Source: Cherax quadricarinatus (lineage: Eukaryota > Arthropoda > Malacostraca > Decapoda > Parastacidae). Taken from it: 64,000 bases of DNA. The DNA is taken from NCBI RefSeq assembly GCF_038502225.1, contig NC_091293.1:1624592-1688591 (forward strand), given 5' to 3'. The position numbers and the translations under genes were made by a program. This document shows, piece by piece, positions 49,283 through 57,514 of the stretch. Positions within the stretch are counted from its first letter, which is position 1, and each line of letters begins with the position of its first letter. The notes beneath the pieces were generated by a model. It saw only the letters and a list, made by a program, of their open reading frames with translations. It was not told the DNA's origin and ran no database searches.

Positions 49283-49939
49283 ATGGACAAGGTCTGTACC
49301 TTTACAGAGGAAGAGTTGAATATTTTCAGAGAGCCTGCAAGAATACTTGTCGCTGGTTTTAGCGGAGCAGGCAAGAGCAGTCTAGTGGAGCGTTTATGTA
49401 AAAAATATGCCGGTTCTTTCGCGAGAATAATCATTTCCAGTCTGGATGATAAAACTCACCCTTTGAAACAAAACACCTCTCTTAGTGAGAAAATCATTTT
49501 AGTGAAAGGTCTCATTAACCCGGCGGATTACCAAAATCCCCTTGAGACAGACAATAGCTCTCTGTATATAATTGATGACCTTTTTAATGAAGCAGTTAAG
49601 AGTGATATTATAGCTAATATTTTTACTAGAGGAAGACACGAGCAAATATCCGTAATTCTCATATCTCAAAATTTATTTCCACAAGGAAAATACGCTCGCA
49701 CGATCACGCTTAATTGTAGTCAATATATTTTATTAAGACAACGAGATCTGTCTCAGTTGGAATGTCTCGGGCGACAAATTTATGGAAAAAATCTAGCCCC
49801 GAAATTTGTTGAGATATATCGTCACGTCACTGCGGATAAATACGGCTATCTTCTGGTTGATTTAACCGCTCCAGAGGAAATTCAATTACGAAGCTTCATT
49901 ACCGGAGAGGGCAACTGTGAAACTGTATACCACTGGTAA
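49283..49939 (+). CDS. ATP: FtsK/HerA-type (A32-like) genome packaging ATPase
   Basis: 218 residues. Walker A 'GFSGAGKSSL' at 25-34, Walker B-like 'SLYIIDDLF' near 93-101, then 'RGRHEQISVILISQNLF', the sensor/arginine region typical of A32-like packaging ATPases in Polintons, poxviruses and virophages. The length is normal for the family. The start is the only ATG before Walker A. Expected role: ATP-driven DNA translocation into capsids. Its stop is 8 nt before the integrase ATG. Confidence 0.92.
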   Translation: MDKVCTFTEEELNIFREPARILVAGFSGAGKSSLVERLCKKYAGSFARIIISSLDDKTHPLKQNTSLSEKIILVKGLINPADYQNPLETDNSSLYIIDDLFNEAVKSDIIANIFTRGRHEQISVILISQNLFPQGKYARTITLNCSQYILLRQRDLSQLECLGRQIYGKNLAPKFVEIYRHVTADKYGYLLVDLTAPEEIQLRSFITGEGNCETVYHW

Positions 49940-49947
49940 AAACAAAA

Positions 49948-51075
49948 ATGGCCTTAAATTCACATAAAAAGAAAATTCTAGAAAAAGTATATAGAGACGT
50001 CAATAGCCCCGGGGGCTTTACTGGGAATGTTAACAAACTTTTTAGAGCGGCTAGGGAGAAAAACGCCTCTATTACTTATAAAGACGTAGTAGATTATCTC
50101 TCTTCTCAGAGGGCCTATAATTTGCATAAATTGCAGCCTCTGCGATTTCCCAGACGGAAAATCATAGCCGCTGCCCCTCGCATTATACTCACCTGCGACT
50201 TGGCGGACATGACTTTATTACATTCCCACAATGGTGGCATTAAATATATTTTGTTATGCATAGATGTCTTTTCAAGGTTAATGAAGGCGGTAGGACTAGT
50301 CAGAAAAAACTCAAAAAGCGTCTTGTCAGCCTTACGAAATATTATAGAAAGCCCCACCTTCCGTGGAATTTCGAGATTACACACGGACAGAGGGACCGAG
50401 TTTTATAATCGTCCTCTTCTGAATTACCTAAAAAAAAAAAATATTAAATTATACAGTACCTTCTCGGACACTAAGGCTGCAATAGCGGAACGGGCTATTC
50501 GCACGCTTAAGCATAGAATCTACCGCTATATGACTTTAACAAATTCTTTAAAATATATAGAGGTATTACCAGCCATAGTAGAAACTTACAACTCAACTCC
50601 TCACACCTCTCTCAAGAAAGGTCAAACTCCACAACAAGTGCATTCTCTGAGTCTTCCTCGAGACATTCGTCGGCAGTTTGGGCTAATGTATTTAAATGCC
50701 CGTCCTCATCAGCCTCGTACTAGTCCACGACTGACTCCTGGAGCGCATGTGCGGATAACTAGCCACCGGGGGATATTTCACAAGAGTTATTGGCCTCAAA
50801 ACACCGAAGAAATTTTTAAAATCCAATCGGTTGATAATTCGCAAGTAATCCCCACATATTCTCTTATCGACCTGAGCGGGGAAAAAATACTCGGGCAATT
50901 TTACGCTCAGGAATTAATAGAAACATCTCTACCTGAATTTTTTCCCATTAAAATATTGAGACGGAGAAGAAAAACTGACGGCAGTAGAGAATATCTGGTG
51001 AGCTGGGTGGGTTATCCCCGAAGTGCAGATAGCTGGGTGCACGAGAAGGACTTGCAAAATGTCAGACAGGGGTAA
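49948..51075 (+). CDS. INT: Retroviral-type DDE integrase with C-terminal chromodomain
   Basis: 375 residues. Catalytic core: 'LTCDLADM' (Asp84/87), 'LHTDRGTEF' (D147), 'KAAIAERAIRTLK' (E181), followed by 'YNSTPHTSL', a common Polinton integrase motif. A chromodomain occupies ~332-370 ('LRRRRKTDGSREYLVSWVGY', 'SADSWVHEKDL'). It joins element ends to target DNA, making the 6-bp duplication. The D147-E181 spacing is 33 residues, slightly short of DX35E. The 3' end overlaps the next gene by 17 nt. An A11 tract inside the gene (50431 area) remains in frame. Confidence 0.95.
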   Translation: MALNSHKKKILEKVYRDVNSPGGFTGNVNKLFRAAREKNASITYKDVVDYLSSQRAYNLHKLQPLRFPRRKIIAAAPRIILTCDLADMTLLHSHNGGIKYILLCIDVFSRLMKAVGLVRKNSKSVLSALRNIIESPTFRGISRLHTDRGTEFYNRPLLNYLKKKNIKLYSTFSDTKAAIAERAIRTLKHRIYRYMTLTNSLKYIEVLPAIVETYNSTPHTSLKKGQTPQQVHSLSLPRDIRRQFGLMYLNARPHQPRTSPRLTPGAHVRITSHRGIFHKSYWPQNTEEIFKIQSVDNSQVIPTYSLIDLSGEKILGQFYAQELIETSLPEFFPIKILRRRRKTDGSREYLVSWVGYPRSADSWVHEKDLQNVRQG

Positions 51076-51400
51076 GCCCCTAGCAGTGCAACACAGAGAG
51101 TTATTAATTTTATTAAACAAACTTCCAGCTAAAGCTCGCAATCGCATTATTAAGGAATTAAAAAAAAAAGAAATTAATTGCATATCTGAGATATTTACTA
51201 ATTTTCTTAAGAAAAATCTAACAGTAGAACCGACTATTTTGAGCAAATTAAAGAAGTTTAGAGGAGACATTCTCACCGTTGCCCGTAAACGAACTCCACT
51301 TTATAAAAAAAAAAATATTCTTCTTTCGAAGCGTGGAGGAGCCATCTTAACTACACTCTTACCTCTGGTCATCTCGCTGATTAGTAGTTTTATAAAGTAA
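51059..51400 (+). CDS. Small Polinton protein with C-terminal hydrophobic segment
   Basis: 113 residues from the ATG that overlaps the integrase end. A helical charged N-half ('ELLILLNKLPAKARNRIIKE', 'CISEIFTNFL') is followed by 'LSKRGGAILTTLLPLVISLI', a Gly-Gly preceded hydrophobic tail. Proteins of this shape recur beside capsid genes in Polintons and adinto-like viruses (family recollection). A GG-bearing basic junction suggests a possible protease site. A virion or membrane-active role is only inferred. Confidence 0.7.
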   Translation: MSDRGKPLAVQHRELLILLNKLPAKARNRIIKELKKKEINCISEIFTNFLKKNLTVEPTILSKLKKFRGDILTVARKRTPLYKKKNILLSKRGGAILTTLLPLVISLISSFIK

Positions 51401-51412
51401 AAAATAATCGAA

Positions 51413-51760
51413 ATGGTGGTAAAGGAATTTTGTCTCATCCCTCGGCTAACCGCCGAAAAATATATTTTTAAAAATGGAACAAATATCTTACCCACTCCTA
51501 AGCGCGAATCTCCTTTTCCCCGCCTTCGCAGAAGCACTGCAACCACCACTATGGCGCGTAGGAAGGAATCTTCCAGCCTCTCGAGAGTGAAAGTGAAACC
51601 AGCCCAAAGCAAGGATGAGAAGGTCAGCTCCTGCCCCAGCGTAGCAACTCGCCCTCATAAGGGTAATTACCGCTTCGAGCTACCACCTCCCACGAGCGGG
51701 CACCCACCCGAGCTCTTTGTTGAGACTGGTGAGTCCCCCATAAAAAAAAAAAACAAATAA
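51413..51760 (+). CDS. N-terminal part of a split virion-associated protein (basic, disordered)
   Basis: 115 residues starting 'MVVKEFCLIPRLTAEKYIF', like the N-terminus of a conserved Polinton/adinto protein, then Ser/Lys/Pro-rich sequence. It ends just after an A12 tract (51742-51753). It lies in the same frame as the downstream piece 51887-52354; the whole span 51413-52354 is exactly 314 codons. A donor-like CTG|GTGAGT lies at 51728/51729, with a weak in-frame acceptor at 51919-51920. See the finding on poly-A tracts for the alternative. Confidence 0.6.
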   Translation: MVVKEFCLIPRLTAEKYIFKNGTNILPTPKRESPFPRLRRSTATTTMARRKESSSLSRVKVKPAQSKDEKVSSCPSVATRPHKGNYRFELPPPTSGHPPELFVETGESPIKKKNK

Positions 51761-51774
51761 GCTCGCTCGCTGTA

Positions 51775-51876
51775 ATGCCGCCCGCGGCGGTGGCGGTGGT
51801 GGCGGCAGTGGCGGCAGTGGCGGCGGCTGCGGCGGCTGCGGTGGCGGGCGCGCCCGCGGTAGTTGCCGCGAGGAGT
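51775..51876 (+). repeat. GC-rich GGC/GGT triplet tract
   Basis: GGCGGTGGCGGTGGTGGCGG-type sequence. One frame encodes Gly/Ser, another Ala/Val. It is the only strongly GC-rich stretch of the element and lies between the A12 and A13 tracts. Confidence 0.85.
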
Positions 51877-51886
51877 CTAAGAGTAA

Positions 51887-52354
51887 AAAAAAAAAAATCC
51901 GAAACAGAAAATAATAATAGCCAATAATAATAAACTCCCGCCGGAAATACTTTTATCTTTAATATCAAGAAAAAACAACAGTCTTTCTCTCTCGCCTGAG
52001 GACTCTTCCCCAAATTTAAATGAAATAATTGATCTGTATTTCACGAGAGAAGAATTGCCATACGCGAAATCTATGCTGAATCTATTCAAGAATAATAATT
52101 CTTTCATTCGGTGGGATAAGAGAGGTATTTTATTCCCTCCATACCATAATTTAAACATCTTACAAATCATTAAATCTTTGACAAGCAGTCGAGCGTACAT
52201 CGATAAAAAACTTTTGCCCGTTGTAGGGGAATTAGTGAGCCTTATTAGATTAGAGCCAAGATTTATAAAAAATCACAAGGCGAGAAAACAATTATTAGGC
52301 GGTTTTTATGTTAAAAAGACCGCGGAAAAAAAGCCGCTCTGGCTAGCCTATTGA
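51887..52354 (+). CDS. C-terminal domain of the split virion-associated protein
   Basis: Open from the A13 tract (51885-51897) to TAA. Core: 'LYFTREELPYAKSMLNLF', 'FIRWDKRGILFPPYHNLNIL', 'RFIKNHKARKQLLGG'. The pattern (LP.YA..ML, then I.W..RG.L, then N-I..L, then N...R..L) matches a small domain conserved in Polinton/adinto genomes (family recollection). There is no ATG before the core, so translation needs splicing, slippage or repair of the homopolymers. Function unknown. Confidence 0.6.
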   Translation, partial: KKKNPKQKIIIANNNKLPPEILLSLISRKNNSLSLSPEDSSPNLNEIIDLYFTREELPYAKSMLNLFKNNNSFIRWDKRGILFPPYHNLNILQIIKSLTSSRAYIDKKLLPVVGELVSLIRLEPRFIKNHKARKQLLGGFYVKKTAEKKPLWLAY

Positions 52355-52468
52355 AATTTAAGCTTTCATAAAGTCGAGAGAAGAGCTTTGCCCGCTTTAG
52401 TAAATACCGGGACAGGATAGAGACAAGAAGTTCCTTCTCGAAGTGCTATTCATAAAAAAAAAAAAAAA

Positions 52469-52843
52469 ATGGACCAGCCATCAGTTGATTATCCCGAGAG
52501 AATTAATCTCCCGTTGAATGAAGAAGGAGAAAAGGACCCCAGTTTGTCGATATTATTACATCAATTAACGTCAAGACGAAAGATTTATCAGCAAGTGTGT
52601 TACAAAGCTTGTGTGATACAAAGTTTATGGCAAACCTACGAATCCTTCAAAGTCAATTGCCCCATGACCAGATTTACTAAGACTTTTGATGAAATTGAAA
52701 AATTATATGACAATTTTAATCAGAAAGAACTGACGGCTGAAATCAGACGCTTAGAATATGCTACGCATGATTTCCGGGATATGATAGAAGCTTTTGAAGG
52801 GGCCCAAAGCTTGTATAAGCACCTTAGACGAATGTCGACCTAG
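52469..52843 (+). CDS. Hypothetical Polinton protein, 124 aa, helical
   Basis: ATG directly follows an A15 run. Predominantly charged and helical, with no Gly-rich or transmembrane segment ('ILLHQLTSRRKIYQQVCYKA', 'AEIRRLEYATHDFRDMIEAF'). No family recognised. The location between small virion genes and the macrodomain-like gene suggests a structural or accessory role. A coiled-coil packing role is possible but unproven. Confidence 0.6.
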   Translation: MDQPSVDYPERINLPLNEEGEKDPSLSILLHQLTSRRKIYQQVCYKACVIQSLWQTYESFKVNCPMTRFTKTFDEIEKLYDNFNQKELTAEIRRLEYATHDFRDMIEAFEGAQSLYKHLRRMST

Positions 52844-52903
52844 AGAGGTCCCCCAAACCCCTACCAAACCCACCCGCAGGAGTGGGAGGCTACAGCAGCG
52901 CGG

Positions 52904-52911
52904 TATTTAAA
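52904..52911 (+). promoter_or_regulatory. TATA-like box for the macrodomain-like gene
   Basis: TATTTAAA in a GC-rich setting, 81 nt before the ATG at 52992. Confidence 0.4.
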
Positions 52912-52991
52912 CCCCGCCGCCGACGTACCGATAAACATTATCCGTCTCACTCCCTCAGCGAGGACTCTAAGGAACCCAACTGTTGACGAGA

Positions 52992-53453
52992 ATGGAATAT
53001 AAATTTCCAGTAATTGTCGGGGGAATAACGGGCGAAGAATTCCTGGAATATGGGGATTGTATCGTGTATCCCCACAACGCTACTTCTGCTCGCCCCTACG
53101 AGCCGGCTCTTTCACTCTGGGAAAAATATCCTTTTTCCAAAATTGAGCGAAAATCGCTAATCCTGGTGAACCGTGCCATAGCTGCAGATCGGGGCACACC
53201 CGGGGAAATTGTCCTAAAATCACCCCCACCATGCACCAACACCCTTGACGACAGGCCAGAGGATTTTTTAAGACCCCACCTTGCAGCACTAATATGTCAG
53301 TTCTCAGCGGGTCCTTGTCTTGAAAAGAATGAAATTGCGCAACAGCAATTAGAGCGTAGTCTCGACACGCATTATGTACGCGGTTTGAGGACACGCAACA
53401 GAATCGACGAATTTGGTTTAAATTATGTCTGGTGTCCCTGGGACGGGCGGTGA
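52992..53453 (+). CDS. Possible macrodomain-like protein, N-terminal piece
   Basis: 153 residues from ATG. 'FPVIVGGITGEEFLEYGDCI', then 'ALSLWEKYPF', 'GTPGEIVLKSPP' and 'PHLAALICQFSAG' follow the order of macro-like (ADP-ribose-binding) proteins found in DNA viruses and Polintons. The frame ends with two consecutive stops (TGA TAG, 53451-53456) and then continues in the same frame into the next piece. The canonical ligand-binding N-terminal Asn/Gly motifs are not evident, so binding is uncertain. Confidence 0.45.
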   Translation: MEYKFPVIVGGITGEEFLEYGDCIVYPHNATSARPYEPALSLWEKYPFSKIERKSLILVNRAIAADRGTPGEIVLKSPPPCTNTLDDRPEDFLRPHLAALICQFSAGPCLEKNEIAQQQLERSLDTHYVRGLRTRNRIDEFGLNYVWCPWDGR

Positions 53454-53456
53454 TAG

Positions 53457-53981
53457 CCTGGCAACATCAAACGGGTAATTTTACCCCAGTACATTGGCAT
53501 GAGCAGAAAACAGGCCGATGAATGGCACACTGAATATCTCCCTCTCATTAACATATTTCAAGACATATTACTGAAACGGGAAATTCAGACATGCTTGCTC
53601 GTACCGTCAGTGAGCCCATACTTGGCAGTACCTAAAATCATCCTAGATGAGGTGGAAATTGAACGCGGCGCCTCCCCCGAAGCTCTAGAACGGGAAATAC
53701 TACAGCTGTCTGTGGAGAAGCAAGGCACTGGCAGCATCAGCGGTGGCAGCAGTGCCGGTGGCGGCAGCGGCAACAGCAGCTGCAGCAGCGGCAGCTGCGG
53801 TGTCAACGGTGCTGATGTCGGACCAGCCGGTGGGATTGGAACTAAACGAGACAGTGGCATGCGTGAAATGGACATGCCTGATGGAGTCGAGGTCACTTCA
53901 CGCGGAAAACGCAAACGACAGCACGATGATGTGGATATTTTATTCCTAAATGCTGTAACTAATAAAAAAATAAAAATGTAA
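53457..53981 (+). pseudogene. Macrodomain-like protein, C-terminal piece with Gly/Ser linker and basic tail
   Basis: Same frame as 52992-53453 and open after the tandem stops; the first ATG is at 53499 (160 codons from there). 'IKRVILPQYIGMSRKQADEW' followed by 'YLPLINIFQDI' aligns with the macrodomain end (V..P..IGCG.AGG.W..Y...I..F), though the Gly-rich loop is replaced. A Ser/Gly/Cys linker (~70-115) and a bipartite basic stretch 'RGKRKRQ' plus 'NKKIKM' follow, possibly nuclear localisation. It could be a separately translated gene from 53499. Confidence 0.45.
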
Positions 53982-54017
53982 AGTCTTCAAACTAAAGTTT
54001 TTTAAGCCTTTAAAAAA

Positions 54018-54026
54018 TATATATAA
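54018..54026 (+). promoter_or_regulatory. TATA box for the capsid gene block
   Basis: TATATATAA 46 nt upstream of the minor capsid ATG. Confidence 0.5.
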
Positions 54027-54071
54027 TGGTCTATATTTTGTATTTGCCTCATACTGTCTCTGTCCCTCAAC

Positions 54072-54950
54072 ATGGACAGAGGGGGTCCGGGGAAATATAT
54101 CTATTTGAGCAGTTTAGAAAATATTGACATTTTCGACAATACAGCTTCGGCCTTTCAAAATATAATTACTGCAACGCCTTTAAATCCATCCTTGAACTAC
54201 GAAATAGCCTTGCTTAATGTTTTGTATCCCAAAAAATTCAATGTTCTAACAAGAGACGATGCCGAATGCGGTATTGACATTATACAAAATCACATTACTG
54301 AAACAGGAATAAGCACAGAAGAAATAGTCAATCACTTTCTACCAAAAAATGATGTGTTATCGACAGATGCCAGCCATATTATTGAAGAAATTAATCGACA
54401 GCTAACAGCAGATTTAAAAAAAGCCTTTAGAGATAATTATTCGGCACATTTCCCGAAAGGGAAAATACTCAATTATGATGACGGAATTGGGAGGGTTTTA
54501 GTTTCGACGAGATCGCGAACCTTTACGGGAAAAAACAATGCTGCCACTTCATTTAAAGCTCAATTTAAACCGAGAATAGCTCGGGTGCTTGGGCTTAGCA
54601 GCGCTGAAAAATATTATTTATTTCGTAGTGACGCGCCCGAGGGGACCTCCTTCCCCAAGCAGATTGCCCCATTCAAACCTGATCCCACTGCCGGAGTTGA
54701 TTATGTTTTAATATATAGTGATATTGTGGAACCGCAAATATACGGTAGTCAGTTAGTCAATATTCTGGATGCTTTCGCCTTTCAGGAGAGTTATTCAAAA
54801 GGTGCTCATCCTATGATGTACAAACCTCTATGCGTAACTAAATTAGATAAAATAGCTATCAAAATGACAGATCAGTTTGGTCGTAATCTGTCTTTTGAAA
54901 GCGGTCATTCCACTACCGTAGTGTTACATGTAAGACCGATAAATAAATAG
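54072..54950 (+). CDS. mCP: Minor capsid (penton-like) protein
   Basis: 292 residues. The N-terminal block 'YIYLSSLENIDIFDNTASAF' followed by 'YEIALLNVLYP' is the usual opening of Polinton minor capsid proteins (Y..L.S......FP.N..S.F...L...... .EVAL..I.YP). The C-terminal block 'YVLIYSDIVEPQIYGSQLVN', 'YKPLCVTKLDKIAIKMTDQF', and finally 'VVLHVRPIN' is the single jelly-roll end (LYVY.DIV..Q.VGD...LHFR). The frame is complete. It would form pentameric vertices with the major capsid protein encoded downstream. Confidence 0.85.
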   Translation: MDRGGPGKYIYLSSLENIDIFDNTASAFQNIITATPLNPSLNYEIALLNVLYPKKFNVLTRDDAECGIDIIQNHITETGISTEEIVNHFLPKNDVLSTDASHIIEEINRQLTADLKKAFRDNYSAHFPKGKILNYDDGIGRVLVSTRSRTFTGKNNAATSFKAQFKPRIARVLGLSSAEKYYLFRSDAPEGTSFPKQIAPFKPDPTAGVDYVLIYSDIVEPQIYGSQLVNILDAFAFQESYSKGAHPMMYKPLCVTKLDKIAIKMTDQFGRNLSFESGHSTTVVLHVRPINK

Positions 54951-54996
54951 AACCAACTCTGCGTAAAAATGGTTATTGTTTCTCTAACCGCCAAAC

Positions 54997-55428
54997 ATGC
55001 GTGTACCCTTTCAAGTGCCCTCTGAGCAGGAATTTCGGAGTTTATTCTCCCTAAAACCCTCCCATGTGGGAGGTGGTCTGGGAGATATACAAACTTTTCA
55101 TGCGCCATACAGAGTCCGAGGTGGGGGATTTTTTTCGGCTTTAGCGGGTCTAGCTAAAAGAGCTTTACCTTTTCTTTTCAGAGTGGCTGCGCCAAGTGCA
55201 GTAGAATTTGGAACTAAAATGCTCGATGATTATCAGTCTGGAAAAACAGACATGAAAGCTGCTCTTAAATCTCACGGGATAGATGCTTTAAAAGGTGTCG
55301 CAAAGAAGGTTATTACGGGCGGCCGAGTAAGCAGGGTGACTAAGCGACGGCTGAATAATAAATGCAAGTTAAATAAACGCCGACGAAGCCGAGTTGCTTA
55401 TAAAACGGATGTATTCTCTCTCGTATAA
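54997..55428 (+). CDS. pVI/core-like virion protein with protease-site motifs
   Basis: 143 residues. Gly triplets at 25-27 ('SHVGGGLGD') and 42-44 ('RVRGGGFFSAL'), the latter followed by a hydrophobic/amphipathic helix ('GLAKRALPFLFRVAAPSA'), then 'DDYQSGKTDMKAAL', and a strongly basic C-terminus ('KRRLNNKCKLNKRRRSRV'). The pattern (xRGG-G, amphipathic segment, basic tail) resembles adenovirus pVI/core precursors and their Polinton counterparts. Likely a substrate of the adenain-like protease encoded at 56808. Confidence 0.72.
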   Translation: MRVPFQVPSEQEFRSLFSLKPSHVGGGLGDIQTFHAPYRVRGGGFFSALAGLAKRALPFLFRVAAPSAVEFGTKMLDDYQSGKTDMKAALKSHGIDALKGVAKKVITGGRVSRVTKRRLNNKCKLNKRRRSRVAYKTDVFSLV

Positions 55429-55445
55429 ACAGTTGCTTATTAGCC

Positions 55446-56255
55446 ATGGCGGGTGTCGGGGCTGAAAACAGCGGACTCAAAGTCCCGTTAAATGATTATT
55501 CTTCCAGCGTCATTAATCAATTCCCGCGACCGCATAGACTGAGACAAGTTGAGAGTTCCATAGCTCGCACTCAGAGTTTTGATACTCTACCAGTAAACCT
55601 TCCTCTCTCTCAAAAACTAAAAGATAATTTTCTAGAATTTAGAATTCCTGGAGTTCCCGGAGCATTTCTAGATTTAGGCAAAATAGTTATAGAATTTAGA
55701 GTGACTCTAACAGAGGCTGATGGGCAAAGTCCACTAGGGGAAACAAGCAACATCGCACTCATCAATGGATTTTCCAACACGTTATTTAAAAGTGTCCAGT
55801 GTTTCCTGGGCGAGCAAATAACGGAAACAAATTCTAGTTTTAATTACTGGTCATTCATTAAACTCTGCAGCTCAGTAAAACGAAGCCAGTTGCCGAGTAT
55901 CGCCCGACTGGGGTATCTCTTGCCCGACTTTAAAGGAGGAGAAGGTATAACTAAATTGTTCGATACAGCCTATTTCGCCCGCACATCGGCAAAAGAACCA
56001 CAGATACTGACAAAGAATGATAAAGAACAGGGCATAACTCTGTGTTTTCTCTTGGCTCTGGACATATCCACTCTGGACCAATATCTGCTTGACAATATCG
56101 ATTTAAAAATTAGGCTGGAATTATCCCCTCAAGCGTGGACTCTGAAAACAGACGATGATGCCAGCACATACCAGCTCCATATTAATTACGCTAAACTTTG
56201 GCTTAATAGAGTATACCCATATACATCAGCTTATATGGCCTTGAACAAGCCTTAG
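55446..56255 (+). CDS. MCP: Major capsid protein, first jelly-roll part (frame broken)
   Basis: 269 residues. 'FLEFRIPGVPGAFLDLGKIV', 'EFRVTLTEADGQ' and 'GFSNTLFKSVQCFLGEQIT' plus 'YWSFIKLC' form the characteristic first barrel of Polinton/adinto double jelly-roll capsid proteins. The frame ends in TAG at 56253-56255 while the homologous protein continues one frame over. The gene total 55446-56800 is 1355 nt, one short of a multiple of 3, which fits a single missing base near 56245-56252. No canonical slippery heptamer is visible there. Confidence 0.82.
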   Translation: MAGVGAENSGLKVPLNDYSSSVINQFPRPHRLRQVESSIARTQSFDTLPVNLPLSQKLKDNFLEFRIPGVPGAFLDLGKIVIEFRVTLTEADGQSPLGETSNIALINGFSNTLFKSVQCFLGEQITETNSSFNYWSFIKLCSSVKRSQLPSIARLGYLLPDFKGGEGITKLFDTAYFARTSAKEPQILTKNDKEQGITLCFLLALDISTLDQYLLDNIDLKIRLELSPQAWTLKTDDDASTYQLHINYAKLWLNRVYPYTSAYMALNKP

Positions 56256-56800
56256 ACGCAAAGCCGATAATATATACTTTTAATCGCACTCTAAGTAAAA
56301 ATTATGTGCTAGGTCACAATCAAACGAGCCTCCTAATAGATCAGCCATGGGGTCATGTAATTCCCGCCAAAATTTTCATGGTAATTTTGCCCATGACAGC
56401 CTATGCAGGAAAACATAAGGAGAATGGTCTATATTTTGAGCATGGGGATCTAGCCAGTTTATCTGTATGTATTAATAATAATACAGTTTATCGCATAAGC
56501 AGTGATTTCCCCCATCATTATAGTAAATTATATTATGAGGCAATTAACTCTCTGGGCATTGAGGAAGAAAATTTAATTCTCTATGAATCATTCGCCTCCG
56601 GGCGAACCATCAATATTTTCAATTTAACCGACAGCCAAGTGGAAGACGCTCTCCCGATTGAAAAATCTGGTAACTTGAGAATTGAATTACAGTTCTCTAA
56701 GCCCGCCCCTCATAATAAGGTAGTTTTATTATTTGCTCAGACCACTGGTGTTTTATCCATCGACCAGAATAGATCTGTTCATTGTGATGTGCGAGCATAA
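56256..56800 (+). pseudogene. MCP: Major capsid protein, second jelly-roll part
   Basis: Open to TAA in the shifted frame (open from before the break). 'WGHVIPAKIFMVILPMTAYA' then 'NGLYFEHGDLASLSVCINNN' and 'GNLRIELQFSKPAPHNKVVL' match the second barrel of the same capsid family (.P.KIF..L....AY.G....N...F.H....L.......L.I.L.F). There is no ATG at the start, so it is not an independent gene. Its stop lies 7 nt before the protease ATG. Confidence 0.8.
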
Positions 56801-56807
56801 ATAAAAA

Positions 56808-57386
56808 ATGAATTGCGCAGAAATAAATAATAGTTTAATTCCCGCCCTAGGAAATAAAGTCACATATATTGGCTGTTTCACTATAGACGCTCTACAGCAA
56901 ATAAGATTAGATGACTATCCCTCAGACAGGCCCATAGTGCTTGTAAGTAATATTCTTCCTTCGTACAGCTCAAAAGTAATGGGTCATTTTTTTTCTCTTC
57001 TCTTGGACAAGAAAAATAGTCTATCCTTCTTCTTTGACAGTTACGGGAAAAAACCAGAGAATTATGGCATAAATTTAAAAAAATTTTTTAAACTAAATAA
57101 AATTAAATATTTATATCGTTTATCTGGCAGAACACAAAGTGATTTTTCACTCACTTGCGGTCTATATGTTATGATGTTTATTCATAAAGCAAGCCTTGTG
57201 GGATTAGAAAGAGCTTTATATTTTTTTAAAAAAAATTTCTCGGAAAAATCGCTTTTTATCAATGACAGATTAGTGATAGCATATGCTAGAGAGAATTTTA
57301 AAATGTTACCTCCTTGTGAAAATACATTTTGCCTAAGTAGACAAGGTTATCTTTGTGCTTCCCTCTGTGAGGAAGGTCACCTCTGA
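56808..57386 (+). CDS. PRO: Adenain-like cysteine protease
   Basis: 192 residues. Catalytic triad and oxyanion residues are in family order: His60 ('VMGHFFSLLL'), Asp77 ('SFFFDSYGKKP'), Gln110 ('GRTQSDF') and Cys117 ('SLTCGLYVMMFIH'). The frame is full length for C5/ULP-like Polinton proteases. Expected function: maturation cleavage of capsid and pVI-like precursors at Gly-Gly sites, of which two are visible in the 54997 product. The start follows an A-rich leader. Confidence 0.9.
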   Translation: MNCAEINNSLIPALGNKVTYIGCFTIDALQQIRLDDYPSDRPIVLVSNILPSYSSKVMGHFFSLLLDKKNSLSFFFDSYGKKPENYGINLKKFFKLNKIKYLYRLSGRTQSDFSLTCGLYVMMFIHKASLVGLERALYFFKKNFSEKSLFINDRLVIAYARENFKMLPPCENTFCLSRQGYLCASLCEEGHL

Positions 57387-57438
57387 CGAGAGTATCCCCC
57401 AAATACCCCTCCTGGCTGGTAAGGCCCTCTCTGAGCTG

Positions 57439-57446
57439 TATATAAG
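57439..57446 (+). promoter_or_regulatory. TATA box for the spliced acidic gene
   Basis: TATATAAG 69 nt upstream of the ATG at 57515; identical to the ATPase TATA box. Confidence 0.65.
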
Positions 57447-57514
57447 AGCCCGCTGAAGCTGTCTTCCCCGCAAAAGATAGAGGCTGACCTCTCCATAGCC
57501 TTTTTACTCTCATC

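Noticed and set aside
53440..53500. Short intron removing the tandem stops of the macrodomain-like gene
   Set aside because: The only nearby GT...AG pair gives a 40-nt intron that shifts frame into a stop.
56240..56260. Programmed -1 frameshift in the major capsid gene
   Set aside because: No X-XXY-YYZ slippery site and no obvious downstream stem were seen; a base loss or sequencing error is simpler.
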